This document shows positions 45,746-53,292 of a DNA stretch of 56,041 nt, piece by piece. The position numbers were made by a program, and so were the translations under genes. This stretch comes from CADCTM01 sp049671305 (GTDB lineage Bacteria; Cyanobacteriota; Cyanobacteriia; Cyanobacteriales; Coleofasciculaceae): contig JBATUR010000085.1 in assembly GCA_049671305.1 (NCBI GenBank), positions 1 to 56,041 on the forward strand, written 5' to 3'. Every line of letters begins with the position of its first letter. Position 1 is the stretch's first letter. The notes under the pieces were generated by a model that saw only the letters and a list, made by a program, of their open reading frames with translations, did not search any database and was not told the DNA's origin.

Positions 45746-46561
45746 ATGGCTAACACAGTATTAATTACAGGCGCTTCCCAAGGCATCGGTAGAGCAACAA
45801 CTCTCTTATTTGCTGAAAAAGGCTACAATCTTGTTCTAGCAGCGCGACAAATTGCTCGTTTAGAAGCTTTAGCTGAAGAAGTTAGAGCACTCGGTTGTGA
45901 TGCTATTGCTATCTCTACAGATGTAAAAGATCCGGATCAGGTAAATAACTTAATCGAAACTGCACTTGCTCATTATGGCTCTATCGATGTGCTGATTAAT
46001 AATGCCGGAGTTTATCTTTTAGGGTCAGTAGAAGATTGTGATTTGAGCGATTGGCATCAAATTATTGATACTAATCTTTGGGGTTATATCCACACTATCA
46101 ATGCTATCCTACCTCATTTCTTAAAAACTGGAAAAGGAACAATTGTTAATGTTGGTTCCATCGCAGGTAAAGTACCAATTTCTTACCAAGTTCCTTACAC
46201 AACCAGCAAGTATGCTGTTACCGGACTAACAGAATCATTGCACGCAGAATTACATCCTAAAGGTATTCAAGTATGTGCAGTTCATCCCAGTTTTATCAAA
46301 AGTGACTTAATGGAAAGAGCCATCTTTCGGGGCAAAGATGAACAGGACGCTCAAAACCGTCGCGAATTATTAGAAAAAGCCGTTAAGATGCCCGTAATAG
46401 AAAAACCGGAGGATGTAGCTAAAGCAATTTGGAAGGCGGTGCAATATCAAAAATCTGAAGTAATGGTAGGTTCTGCAAATTTTTCAAAAACAGTTTATCG
46501 TTTATTTCCTGGCTTTCTGCAAGGAATCTTTCGCAAAACTTTTGCTACGAAAGAAAGCTAA
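45746..46561 (+). CDS. Short-chain dehydrogenase/reductase (SDR)
   Basis: 271 residues, classical SDR. Cofactor motif TGASQGIG (residues 8-15), NNAG (85-88), catalytic Ser in NVGSIAG, Tyr and Lys in YTTSKYA. AARQIARLE after the second strand suggests NADP preference (Arg). The C-terminal tail (FRKTFATKES) is basic. The substrate is unknown; similar proteins are called 3-oxoacyl-ACP reductase or sepiapterin reductase-like without proof. A TCACTCT/AGAGTGA hairpin (46574-46589) follows. Confidence 0.9.
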   Translation: MANTVLITGASQGIGRATTLLFAEKGYNLVLAARQIARLEALAEEVRALGCDAIAISTDVKDPDQVNNLIETALAHYGSIDVLINNAGVYLLGSVEDCDLSDWHQIIDTNLWGYIHTINAILPHFLKTGKGTIVNVGSIAGKVPISYQVPYTTSKYAVTGLTESLHAELHPKGIQVCAVHPSFIKSDLMERAIFRGKDEQDAQNRRELLEKAVKMPVIEKPEDVAKAIWKAVQYQKSEVMVGSANFSKTVYRLFPGFLQGIFRKTFATKES

Positions 46562-46573
46562 ACTACCCATCTT

Positions 46574-46589
46574 TCACTCTAAAGAGTGA
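46574..46589. terminator. Small hairpin after the SDR gene
   Basis: Perfect 7-bp arms TCACTCT and AGAGTGA with a 2-base centre, 12 bases after the stop. No T tract follows; weak terminator or stabilising stem. Confidence 0.35.
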
Positions 46590-46672
46590 GGAAATTCCTT
46601 ACTTAATTTAACAAAATTATTAGAACAAACTATTATTTTGAATGTTCAATCACTTTTGTAAAACTAAAGACG

Positions 46673-47146
46673 ATGATCAAAGCTTGGATGGTAATTGGAG
46701 CAGTAACATTATTAGTTGCTTTTGGCAGTTTTTTGATTAGACCGCGTGATATACCTTGGGTTGCACGTTTAGACAGACCAAACTGGCTATTTTTTGAACC
46801 AGCTATTCCTTTAATTTGGACGGTAGTTTTTACCTGCGGTGCTTGGTCAGCTAATTTGATTTGGGAACATGAACCAGGCAGTCTCAAAACTTGGTTACTA
46901 TTAGCCGTTTATTTAATACTAGAAGTTGTTACAGTTGCCTATATTCCAGCAACAGTAAGATTGCATAGTTTGACAATTGGTACTATTTTAGGTGGTCTAG
47001 GTGTAATTTTAGGAATTATTCTAACTTTGATAGTTTCAACTATTTCTGGTCAAGCTGCTCTTTTATTACTGCCTTATTTGCTTTGGTCACCAGTGGGTAC
47101 ATATACTACCAAGCAAATGATTGACCTCAACCCCAAAGCTAGCTAA
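46673..47146 (+). CDS. TspO/MBR-like membrane protein
   Basis: 157 residues with five hydrophobic segments. Motifs resemble TspO: RPNWLFFEPAIPLIWTVVF in the first half (TspO PxWxPPxxxF...W) and LLLPYLLWSPVGTYTTKQM near the C-terminus (TspO LxPYLxW...N). TspO binds porphyrins and helps regulate tetrapyrrole and stress responses. This member lacks part of the canonical pattern, so it may be a divergent branch. Alternative: unrelated small membrane protein; moderate certainty. Confidence 0.7.
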   Translation: MIKAWMVIGAVTLLVAFGSFLIRPRDIPWVARLDRPNWLFFEPAIPLIWTVVFTCGAWSANLIWEHEPGSLKTWLLLAVYLILEVVTVAYIPATVRLHSLTIGTILGGLGVILGIILTLIVSTISGQAALLLLPYLLWSPVGTYTTKQMIDLNPKAS

Positions 47147-47485
47147 TTAGTTGCTTGCTGTTAACATTTTTGCTTAATTCAATCTTAAGAATTATTTACT
47201 AACAAGATAAATACCTATTGAATAAGAATTAGATTGGCAATTATTTTAGCTACCTCTAAAGATAGAGGTTATAATTTCATGAGAGGTTATTTTATATTTA
47301 GTCTGACATCAATCAGACTAACTTTAAACTATTTTTGGAGGTAAAAAAGCTCAAAAAATATCAACATTATGTTATGAAAAGCACAATTTATATTAAAACC
47401 TGTACAGTTACCAACCTACTCAAATGAGTTTTAGCGTTGCTAACTACAAGTGTAAATATCAAAAGATTTATAAGGAGTAATAATC
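47147..47485. other. 339-bp A/T-rich intergenic region with two hairpins
   Basis: No gene. Hairpins ACCTCT/AGAGGT (47252-47269) and TAGTCTGA/TCAGACTA (47299-47320) could end the TspO-like transcript. AAGGAG (47472-47477) is the RBS of the next small gene. Confidence 0.5.
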
Positions 47486-47707
47486 ATGCCTGAAATTTTA
47501 CATTTGGCTATATCTGACGAAGAATATTTACAGCGTATTGCCCAAGATAGAAACCCCATTCAAGAATACATTTGTGAACGTAATTTGATTCGGGCAGGCG
47601 TACTACCCGAAACAGCACGTAAAGTAGCGCCTTTGCTAAAAAAGCCTCACAATTCTGCTGACGAAGAAGCTTTAGTGAAAAGTGTTTGGAAGCGGGTACT
47701 GGGATAA
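47486..47707 (+). CDS. Small hypothetical protein
   Basis: 73 residues, soluble, strong RBS AAGGAG 8 bases upstream. Sequence such as ISDEEYLQRIAQDRNPIQEY and a basic helix at the end (VKSVWKRVLG) suggests a small helical regulator-like fold. I recognise no family. Confidence 0.6.
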   Translation: MPEILHLAISDEEYLQRIAQDRNPIQEYICERNLIRAGVLPETARKVAPLLKKPHNSADEEALVKSVWKRVLG

Positions 47708-47768
47708 AGCCAACTAATAGTCTTTAATTCCATGCCCAAAAGTTCGAGGCAAATTTTTACAATTATAT

Positions 47769-48005
47769 TTATTCTTTTTGCCATATTATAGTTTCTGGTA
47801 AAAGAATATTTTGAGTTTCCAAATTTAAACCAGGAGGAAACACAAAAAGCTCTTTACCTCGCTGCAAAGCCTTGCGATATAAAGCAATTGCTTCACTCAA
47901 ACCGAAACAATTAATAGGAATCCAAAAATCACTATGAAAGTAAACCACAACCTGGCGAGTTGTATGGTCATCTATAGGTAGCGGATTTTGCCAGGGTGAA
48001 TTCAT
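47769..48005 (-). CDS. Small hypothetical protein
   Basis: 78 residues. Globular-looking, with aromatic and hydrophobic residues spaced as in a mixed alpha/beta fold (VVVYFHSDFWIPINCFG). No known family, no signal peptide. Convergent with the preceding small gene; upstream lies the repeat pair at 48166-48274. Confidence 0.5.
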   Translation of the reverse strand: MNSPWQNPLPIDDHTTRQVVVYFHSDFWIPINCFGLSEAIALYRKALQRGKELFVFPPGLNLETQNILLPETIIWQKE

Positions 48006-48165
48006 GTTTAATAAACTTTACTCAGAAGGGCTTGTTATTATATGTATTGACTTTGACTGTCATACATCTGTAATAAAATCTATCTTTAGTTATAAGTTAT
48101 TTACCCTAATCTTAATCAAAAGATTTGCTTAAGATTAGCCCTAAGAGTTATCTCTTTTGATTGAG

Positions 48166-48274
48166 CTGTAATACAGTCGTAATCAGGCTTACCGATTTTC
48201 TTGACCGCAGTTAAAGTGACCTAATTAATAACACCAAACTGTAATACAGCCGTATTTCGTCTTACCGATTTTCT
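48166..48274. repeat. Imperfect direct repeat with CTGTA-A-TACAG palindrome
   Basis: Two 36-bp copies (48166-48201 and 48239-48274), 31 of 36 bases identical, both starting with the palindrome CTGTAATACAG and ending CTTACCGATTTTCT. The second copy contains the last codons and stop of pdxA, so the first looks like a duplicated pdxA tail. The palindromes may be operator-like. Confidence 0.7.
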
Positions 48275-49344
48275 GCCTTTCTTTGATTCACCAATTGAGC
48301 GCCTAATTGTATCGCCGCTTTCATACTAATGGCATTAGCAACGCCTTTGCCTGCAATATCAAAGGCAGTGCCGTGATCAGGAGAAGTCCGCACAAAAGGT
48401 AAACCAATAGTTGTATTAATAGCTCGATCAAACGCCATCAATTTAACAGGAATCAAGCCTTGGTCGTGATACAGTGCCAAATAAGCATCATGAGCCTCAA
48501 TTTTTGGCACGTTGCCATACCAAGCTTGAGCTGGTTTAACCCAAAGTGTATCAGGCGGCACCGGACCTGTTAGCTGCAACTGCGGACGTTTCAGACGTTC
48601 TGCTTCTAACCAAGGAATTAGCCAGTCTTGTTCTTCATGACCGAGTTGACCTTGTTCGCCGCTGTGAGGATTTAAGCCAGAGATGGCAATTCGTGGCGTT
48701 AAGAGTCCAAAATCACTCTCCAAGCATTCTACCAACAACTCAAGCTTTGCCGTCATCAACTCAGGCGTCAGCGCATCTGGGACTTGACGTAAGGGAATAT
48801 GTGTGGTAGCCAAAAGAGTTCGCAGCAACCAACCGCTATGAGGCGACTGTGCGACAAATAACATCCCAAATTTCTCCACGCCGCCAGCTTCTGCCAAGAC
48901 TTCCGTTTGACCAGGATAATTATGCCCTGCCGCTTTCCATAATGATTTGGCAATAGGTGCGGTGACGATGCCATCAAACTCACCATTTAATGTACAAGCG
49001 ATCGCTTTTTGCAAATAAGCAAAACTCGCTTCCCCACTTGCCGCATTTCCCGATCCTGTGGTAATTTGACGCACCACAGAGGAATCTAACTCAACATCAA
49101 GCAGCGAGAAACTATCAACAGCAGCTATTTGATCACTTCCAAGAACCTGCCGCAACTGAGTATAAGCCGCATCCAAAAGCGAAGCCGAGCCGATCACCGT
49201 AATTTCACAATCATCCCCTGCCGACGCCAAAGCCTTAAGAACCACCTCCGGACCAATTCCCGCCGGATCACCCAACGTTAGCGCTAACCGAGGACGACGC
49301 GGTAGAGATTTGATTTGTGTAAAGAAACTTGTGTTGGTCTTCAT
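48262..49344 (-). CDS. pdxA: 4-hydroxythreonine-4-phosphate dehydrogenase
   Basis: About 360 residues from the ATG at 49344; the frame extends upstream to a TTG (49401), but the family starts just before RPRLALTLGDPAGIGPEVVLKAL. Metal-binding His and Asp motifs: TGQTEVLAE-like region (here GQTEVLAEAGG), SGLNPHSGEQGQLG, and ALYHDQGLIPVK near the end. Oxidises 4-phosphohydroxythreonine in pyridoxal phosphate synthesis. Cyanobacteria use the DXP-dependent or -independent route variably; presence suggests the DXP route. Divergent from petM (158 bp). Confidence 0.93.
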   Translation of the reverse strand: MKTNTSFFTQIKSLPRRPRLALTLGDPAGIGPEVVLKALASAGDDCEITVIGSASLLDAAYTQLRQVLGSDQIAAVDSFSLLDVELDSSVVRQITTGSGNAASGEASFAYLQKAIACTLNGEFDGIVTAPIAKSLWKAAGHNYPGQTEVLAEAGGVEKFGMLFVAQSPHSGWLLRTLLATTHIPLRQVPDALTPELMTAKLELLVECLESDFGLLTPRIAISGLNPHSGEQGQLGHEEQDWLIPWLEAERLKRPQLQLTGPVPPDTLWVKPAQAWYGNVPKIEAHDAYLALYHDQGLIPVKLMAFDRAINTTIGLPFVRTSPDHGTAFDIAGKGVANAISMKAAIQLGAQLVNQRKAENR

Positions 49345-49502
49345 TTTTGGCGACTTCCCCCGACTTGGTATCCCTACAACTATTGGTAACGTTTTTTGCA
49401 AAGATTGAGTAAAAAGAGACTAAAGGCTAATCTTAGATTGATTAACATTTTTAGCAATTGCCCCAAGGCGATCGCACTCACGCATTTCAAAGAGACAAAA
49501 CC

Positions 49503-49616
49503 ATGAACCCAGAAATACTGACACCCGCCATTTTATGCTTTACCCTAATACCCGTAGGTTTGGTATTAGGTTTCTTATTGCTGAAAATCCAAGGCGGCGA
49601 AGAAGAAGAAATCTAA
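49503..49616 (+). CDS. petM: Cytochrome b6f complex subunit PetM
   Basis: 37 codons, too short for ordinary ORF calling. One transmembrane helix (residues 8-28) followed by the family tail LLLKIQGGEE. Cyanobacterial PetM is 32-36 residues with the same KIQG(A/G)EE end. It stabilises the b6f dimer at the thylakoid membrane. The next gene on the same strand is ycf39, 236 bases downstream. Confidence 0.85.
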   Translation: MNPEILTPAILCFTLIPVGLVLGFLLLKIQGGEEEEI

Positions 49617-49852
49617 TATCGTGATTTTGGTAACGACAGAGGACTGGGAAAGCAAAAAGAAATTATTTTTTTCTACTCCCCGTCCCCTCTACCAAAAACC
49701 CGCCTCTGAGACATTTTCAGGCAATTGCCACGGAAGAGAGGCAACCCGTTTTACTCATAAATCGGCAGGTTTATTTACTTTTCTTTTAGATTGACACCAG
49801 ATTTCTGATAAGATCTTGTAGAAAGTTTAAGATTCTTTACTAAAAATCCTTG

Positions 49853-50836
49853 ATGAACTTGTTGGTCGTTGGTGCAACTGGCACCCTAGGAAGGCAGGTG
49901 GTCCGTCGCGCCATAGACGAGGGCCATCAAGTACGTTGTTTAGTCCGCAATGCTAGAAAAGCAACCTTTTTAAAAGAATGGGGCGCTGAAATCGTCCAAG
50001 GCGACCTCTGTGCGCCAGAAACCCTACCGCGCGTCCTTGAAGGCATTACAGCCGTCATCGATGCTGCTACATCTCGACCCACAGATTCTCTAACCATCAA
50101 ACAGGTGGACTGGGATGGCAAAGTCGCGCTAATTCAAGCAGCGGTAAAGGCAGGTGTGGAGCGGTTTGTTTTCTTTTCAATTTTGGATGCTGAAAATTTC
50201 CCCAATGTGCCGTTGATGGAAATCAAGCGGTGTACAGAAATTTTCTTGGCAGAATCGGGATTAAACTACACGATTTTAAAGCCCTGCGGTTTTCTGCAAG
50301 GCTTAATTGGTCAGTATGCAATTCCCATTTTAGACGGGCAGGCGGTTTGGCTAACTGGAGACACTTCTCCTATTGCCTATATGGACACTCAAGACGTTGC
50401 CAAATTTGCCGTCCGTGCCGTTGAAGTTTCCGAAACTCAAAACAAAAGCTTTCCCATTGTCGGCACTCGTGCCTGGGGAGGTTATGAAATCATCCGCTTG
50501 TGTGAGCGCTTGTCAGGGAAAGATGCTAAAATTGCCCGACTACCCCTTGGCTTCTTGCGGGGAGTGCGTCGCGTCGTGCGCTTTTTTCAATGGGGTTGGA
50601 ATGTTTCCGACCGGCTTGCCTTTACCGAAGTATTGGCAACGGGTAAAGCAATGGATGCCCCAATGGAGGAGGTTTACGAAATCTTTGGCTTAGACTCCAA
50701 AGAAACCACAACCTTAGAATCCTACCTACAAGAATACTTTGGTCGGATTATGAAAAAGCTCAAAGAAATCGACTTTGAGAAAAACAAAGCCAAAAAATCC
50801 TCTAAGAAAAGAACACCATTTAAAAGCAAGTCTTAG
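49853..50836 (+). CDS. ycf39: Ycf39-type NAD(P)-binding protein, photosystem II assembly factor
   Basis: 327 residues from the ATG at 49853. NmrA-like SDR fold with GATGTLGRQVVRRA (residues 6-19) and the motif FFSILDAENFP; the active-site Tyr is absent, as in this atypical SDR group. Ycf39 forms a complex with Hlips (high-light-inducible proteins) and delivers chlorophyll to D1 during PSII assembly (family knowledge from Synechocystis). The C-terminus is extended and very Lys-rich (last 25 residues). Neighbour petM supports a thylakoid theme. Confidence 0.93.
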   Translation: MNLLVVGATGTLGRQVVRRAIDEGHQVRCLVRNARKATFLKEWGAEIVQGDLCAPETLPRVLEGITAVIDAATSRPTDSLTIKQVDWDGKVALIQAAVKAGVERFVFFSILDAENFPNVPLMEIKRCTEIFLAESGLNYTILKPCGFLQGLIGQYAIPILDGQAVWLTGDTSPIAYMDTQDVAKFAVRAVEVSETQNKSFPIVGTRAWGGYEIIRLCERLSGKDAKIARLPLGFLRGVRRVVRFFQWGWNVSDRLAFTEVLATGKAMDAPMEEVYEIFGLDSKETTTLESYLQEYFGRIMKKLKEIDFEKNKAKKSSKKRTPFKSKS

Positions 50837-51093
50837 CCAGGCTTTTTGGCAGAGTCAGAGCGATGTAGGGTATATAACGCTAAAATTATCTGATAAGCAA
50901 AAATACTGGCATTCTTGTTCAAGGCATTTTTATCAAGAGAAGGTACAGCTAACTTGAAGAGAGTGACTACCCTTGGTACTTTTAACCAGTAGTTAGGCAG
51001 TGCAAGAATGTGTGAAGTTAGTTAGGCGATTCTTATTCTTTACTTCAGACAAGACACTAATTGTTCCAGATCATTTGAGCCCAAGGCGGACTG

Positions 51094-52017
51094 GTGAGCG
51101 TGCCCAAAATCGGCATCATATACAACGACATGAAACCGGCAGCTTGTCGGATCGCTACTGAGTTGCAAGACAAACTGAGTAGTTCAGGTTGGGAAGTCTG
51201 CATGGCGACTGGCGAGGGCGGAATTCTTGGTTATTCCCGTCCCGACTCGCCAATTTGTCATACACCAATAGATAAGCTTGCACCTCCAGGTTTTGATGAG
51301 CAGATGCAATTTGCAATCGTCCTGGGGGGCGATGGTACGGTTTTGGCGGCTTTTCGCCAAGTCGCGCCTTTTGGCATCCCCTTGCTGACGGTGAATACTG
51401 GTCACATGGGTTTTTTGACCGAGGCTTACACGAATGAACTTCCTTATGCCTTAGAACAGGTGATGGCGGGAGAGTATCAAGTTGAAGACCGCACGATGCT
51501 TTCAGTGCAGGTAATTCGCAACGGCAGTATTTGGTGGGAAGCGTTGGGTTTAAATGAGATGGTGATCCACCGCGAACCATTGACCTGTATGTGTCATTTT
51601 GAAATAACCGTTGGTAATCATGCGCCAGTGGATATTGCTGCTGATGGGATTATTGTTTCTACGCCAACAGGTTCGACCGCTTATTCTTTGAGTGCTGGGG
51701 GACCTGTGGTGACACCTGGGGTACCTGTGTTGCAATTGGTGCCAATTTGCCCTCATTCATTGGCATCACGGGCGTTGGTTTTTTCTGATCGTGAAGTCTT
51801 GAAGATTTTTCCGGCAACTCCTAATCAATTGGTGATGGTAGTTGATGGGAATGCCGCTTGTTATGTGTTGCCAGATGATCAAATACAGATGGCGCGATCG
51901 CCTTATGTTGCCCGTTTTATTCGTCTCAAACGACCAGAATATTTCCGAATTTTGCGAGAAAAGCTGGGTTGGGGCTTGCCCCACATCGCTAAACCAACAT
52001 CGGTTGAGCTACCGTAG
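51094..52017 (+). CDS. nadK: NAD(+) kinase (ATP-NAD kinase)
   Basis: 307 residues from GTG; an alternative GTG lies two codons downstream. Catalytic GGDGTVLAAFR (about 78-88), NTGHMGFLTE, and TPTGSTAYSLSAGGPVV (about 190-206). Phosphorylates NAD to NADP, setting the NADPH pool for photosynthetic metabolism. Most cyanobacteria have two nadK paralogues; this one lacks the extended N-terminus. A 9-bp inverted repeat follows as bidirectional terminator. Confidence 0.94.
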   Translation: MSVPKIGIIYNDMKPAACRIATELQDKLSSSGWEVCMATGEGGILGYSRPDSPICHTPIDKLAPPGFDEQMQFAIVLGGDGTVLAAFRQVAPFGIPLLTVNTGHMGFLTEAYTNELPYALEQVMAGEYQVEDRTMLSVQVIRNGSIWWEALGLNEMVIHREPLTCMCHFEITVGNHAPVDIAADGIIVSTPTGSTAYSLSAGGPVVTPGVPVLQLVPICPHSLASRALVFSDREVLKIFPATPNQLVMVVDGNAACYVLPDDQIQMARSPYVARFIRLKRPEYFRILREKLGWGLPHIAKPTSVELP

Positions 52018-52028
52018 GCGCTGCTAGT

Positions 52029-52068
52029 GGGGAGTTGACATTGAAAGCCTAACTATATACAACTCCCC
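52029..52068. terminator. Bidirectional hairpin between nadK and the Spy-like gene
   Basis: Perfect 9-bp arms GGGGAGTTG (52029-52037) and CAACTCCCC (52060-52068), 22-base loop, between convergent stop codons. No long T run, so the stem is the main signal. Confidence 0.6.
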
Positions 52069-52078
52069 TGCTTGTTAA

Positions 52079-52504
52079 TTAGCGCTGGGGTTGAGCGGAA
52101 GGACTAGGCTGACTTTGTTCAATTTGCTGCTTTTGTTCAGCGGTGAGGATGTCGCCAATTTTTGAGTTAAAAGCCTGGAGAATTCCCATAATTTTATTTT
52201 TTTGGGAATCTGAGAGATTTTGAACCGCTCCCAAACCTTCTCCATTTTCTCTACCTGCGGCAAACTGTTTCTTTTGATCACCATTAAGAACTGCATCAAT
52301 TTCACCAACCGTTTGGGTTTTGATGCTTTCAAATTTGCTTTGTTGTTCTTGAGTGAAAACAATACGAGGTCTGTTTTGAGCTGGAGCTGGTGCTTGAGCC
52401 GGGGCTGGAGCTGGTGGTGCTTGCGCGAAAGCTGGTGAAGAAGTCGCAGCGACGGCGGCTGTGGCAATTATTCCAGCGAATATTGACAAGAATTTAACTT
52501 TCAT
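52079..52504 (-). CDS. Spy/CpxP-like periplasmic protein with Ala/Pro linker
   Basis: 141 residues from the ATG at 52504, supported by GAGGAAAG 8 bases upstream. Signal peptide (1-27, cut after FAQA), an Ala-Pro-Gln low-complexity linker, then a helical region with two LTxxQ-like motifs (IVFTQEQQSKFESI, ILTAEQKQQIEQ) as in Spy/CpxP chaperones. Could prevent aggregation of envelope proteins under stress. No Cpx-like two-component system adjacent. Confidence 0.75.
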   Translation of the reverse strand: MKVKFLSIFAGIIATAAVAATSSPAFAQAPPAPAPAQAPAPAQNRPRIVFTQEQQSKFESIKTQTVGEIDAVLNGDQKKQFAAGRENGEGLGAVQNLSDSQKNKIMGILQAFNSKIGDILTAEQKQQIEQSQPSPSAQPQR

Positions 52505-52884
52505 AGACTCTTTCCTCAGTGTTAGATTTTGCAATAGTTACAAGGCTCTCTTGCCTAACTAACTCTTGCCCTCCCTCGATCGGTATAGATAGTATGCCCC
52601 TGTCTATTGCTTTTTTGTTTGGGAGGTATCTGGTTGATTATACAAAATCAGCGAATTAAATAAGTGGGATCACTGAAGTGTGATAACCAAATAGGGAGGA
52701 TTGGCGATCGCTTTTGGGGTAAATAAGCCTGAGAAGTTGATTGGCAATAGGACGGGGTGTTGAGCATGGAAAAAACGCCGTAATATTTTTTGGCGATCGC
52801 GTCCCAAGTCAATTTAAACGCTGACGACTGAAGTCGCGGCTACACAAATAAAGCCTGACGAGAGCAGGCTGACTTCTTTATTGC
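52505..52884. other. 380-bp intergenic region carrying a cyanobacterial interspersed repeat
   Basis: No gene. Contains three GCGATCGC-type HIP1 relatives, and at about 52822-52880 the phrase GACTGAAGTCGCGGCTACAC followed by a hairpin, which I recall as a dispersed repeat in filamentous cyanobacteria. Confidence 0.5.
52844..52870 (-). terminator. Terminator downstream of the secreted-protein patch
   Basis: Stem AGCCTG (52852-52857) and CAGGCT (52865-52870), 7-base loop, with TTTATTTG on the minus strand. Sits 14 bases after the stop at 52885, so it probably ends the whole transcript running from 55.2 kb. Confidence 0.65.
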
Positions 52885-53292
52885 TTACGGTGGAGACACA
52901 ACGCCTTTAATACTTACGGCTACTGTGCCATCTGGTCGGCGAGTCACTACATCAGTCCGGGTTTTTACTAAGTATTGTCCTACCTCTTGGGCTGAGGAAT
53001 CAATCAATGAGGATAATCCTGATATCATTTTTTGATTGCGGTTGCTGTAAGCTTTCAACAGCTCATATTGTTTACGAACATCTTCTTTGTAAGTAAACTC
53101 AAGCGCATTAAACAAGAGAGCATTAACAGCATCTGCTTTGTCGGCAAATGTCCGAACGGCTTGTTTTCCTGGAGCTATAAACGCCAAAGCTGAGGTGATA
53201 AGTTTAACAGCAGAAGAAACTTGGGCTGTAGTTAGAAAGGTTTTATCAAAGCCATCTAGGACTTCTGTTAATTGAGATTGCTGTAGGAACAT
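52885..53292 (-). CDS. Hypothetical protein, probable 3' part of a split gene
   Basis: 135 residues, mostly helical, ending in a basic/Pro tail. Its frame overlaps the end of the 487-codon ORF by 47 bases, and the frame is closed just upstream of its ATG by a TAG. No ribosome binding site is evident. Either a translationally coupled small gene or the tail of the same protein displaced by a +1 frameshift. No family recognised. Confidence 0.5.
   Translation of the reverse strand: MFLQQSQLTEVLDGFDKTFLTTAQVSSAVKLITSALAFIAPGKQAVRTFADKADAVNALLFNALEFTYKEDVRKQYELLKAYSNRNQKMISGLSSLIDSSAQEVGQYLVKTRTDVVTRRPDGTVAVSIKGVVSPP

Noticed and set aside
47279..47344. 21-codon ORF (start near 47279) over the TAGTCTGA hairpin
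   Set aside because: Too short, overlaps a perfect stem-loop and has no RBS.
49344..49401. TTG start extending pdxA by 19 residues
   Set aside because: Adds a sequence not found in the family; the ATG at 49344 fits the usual length.
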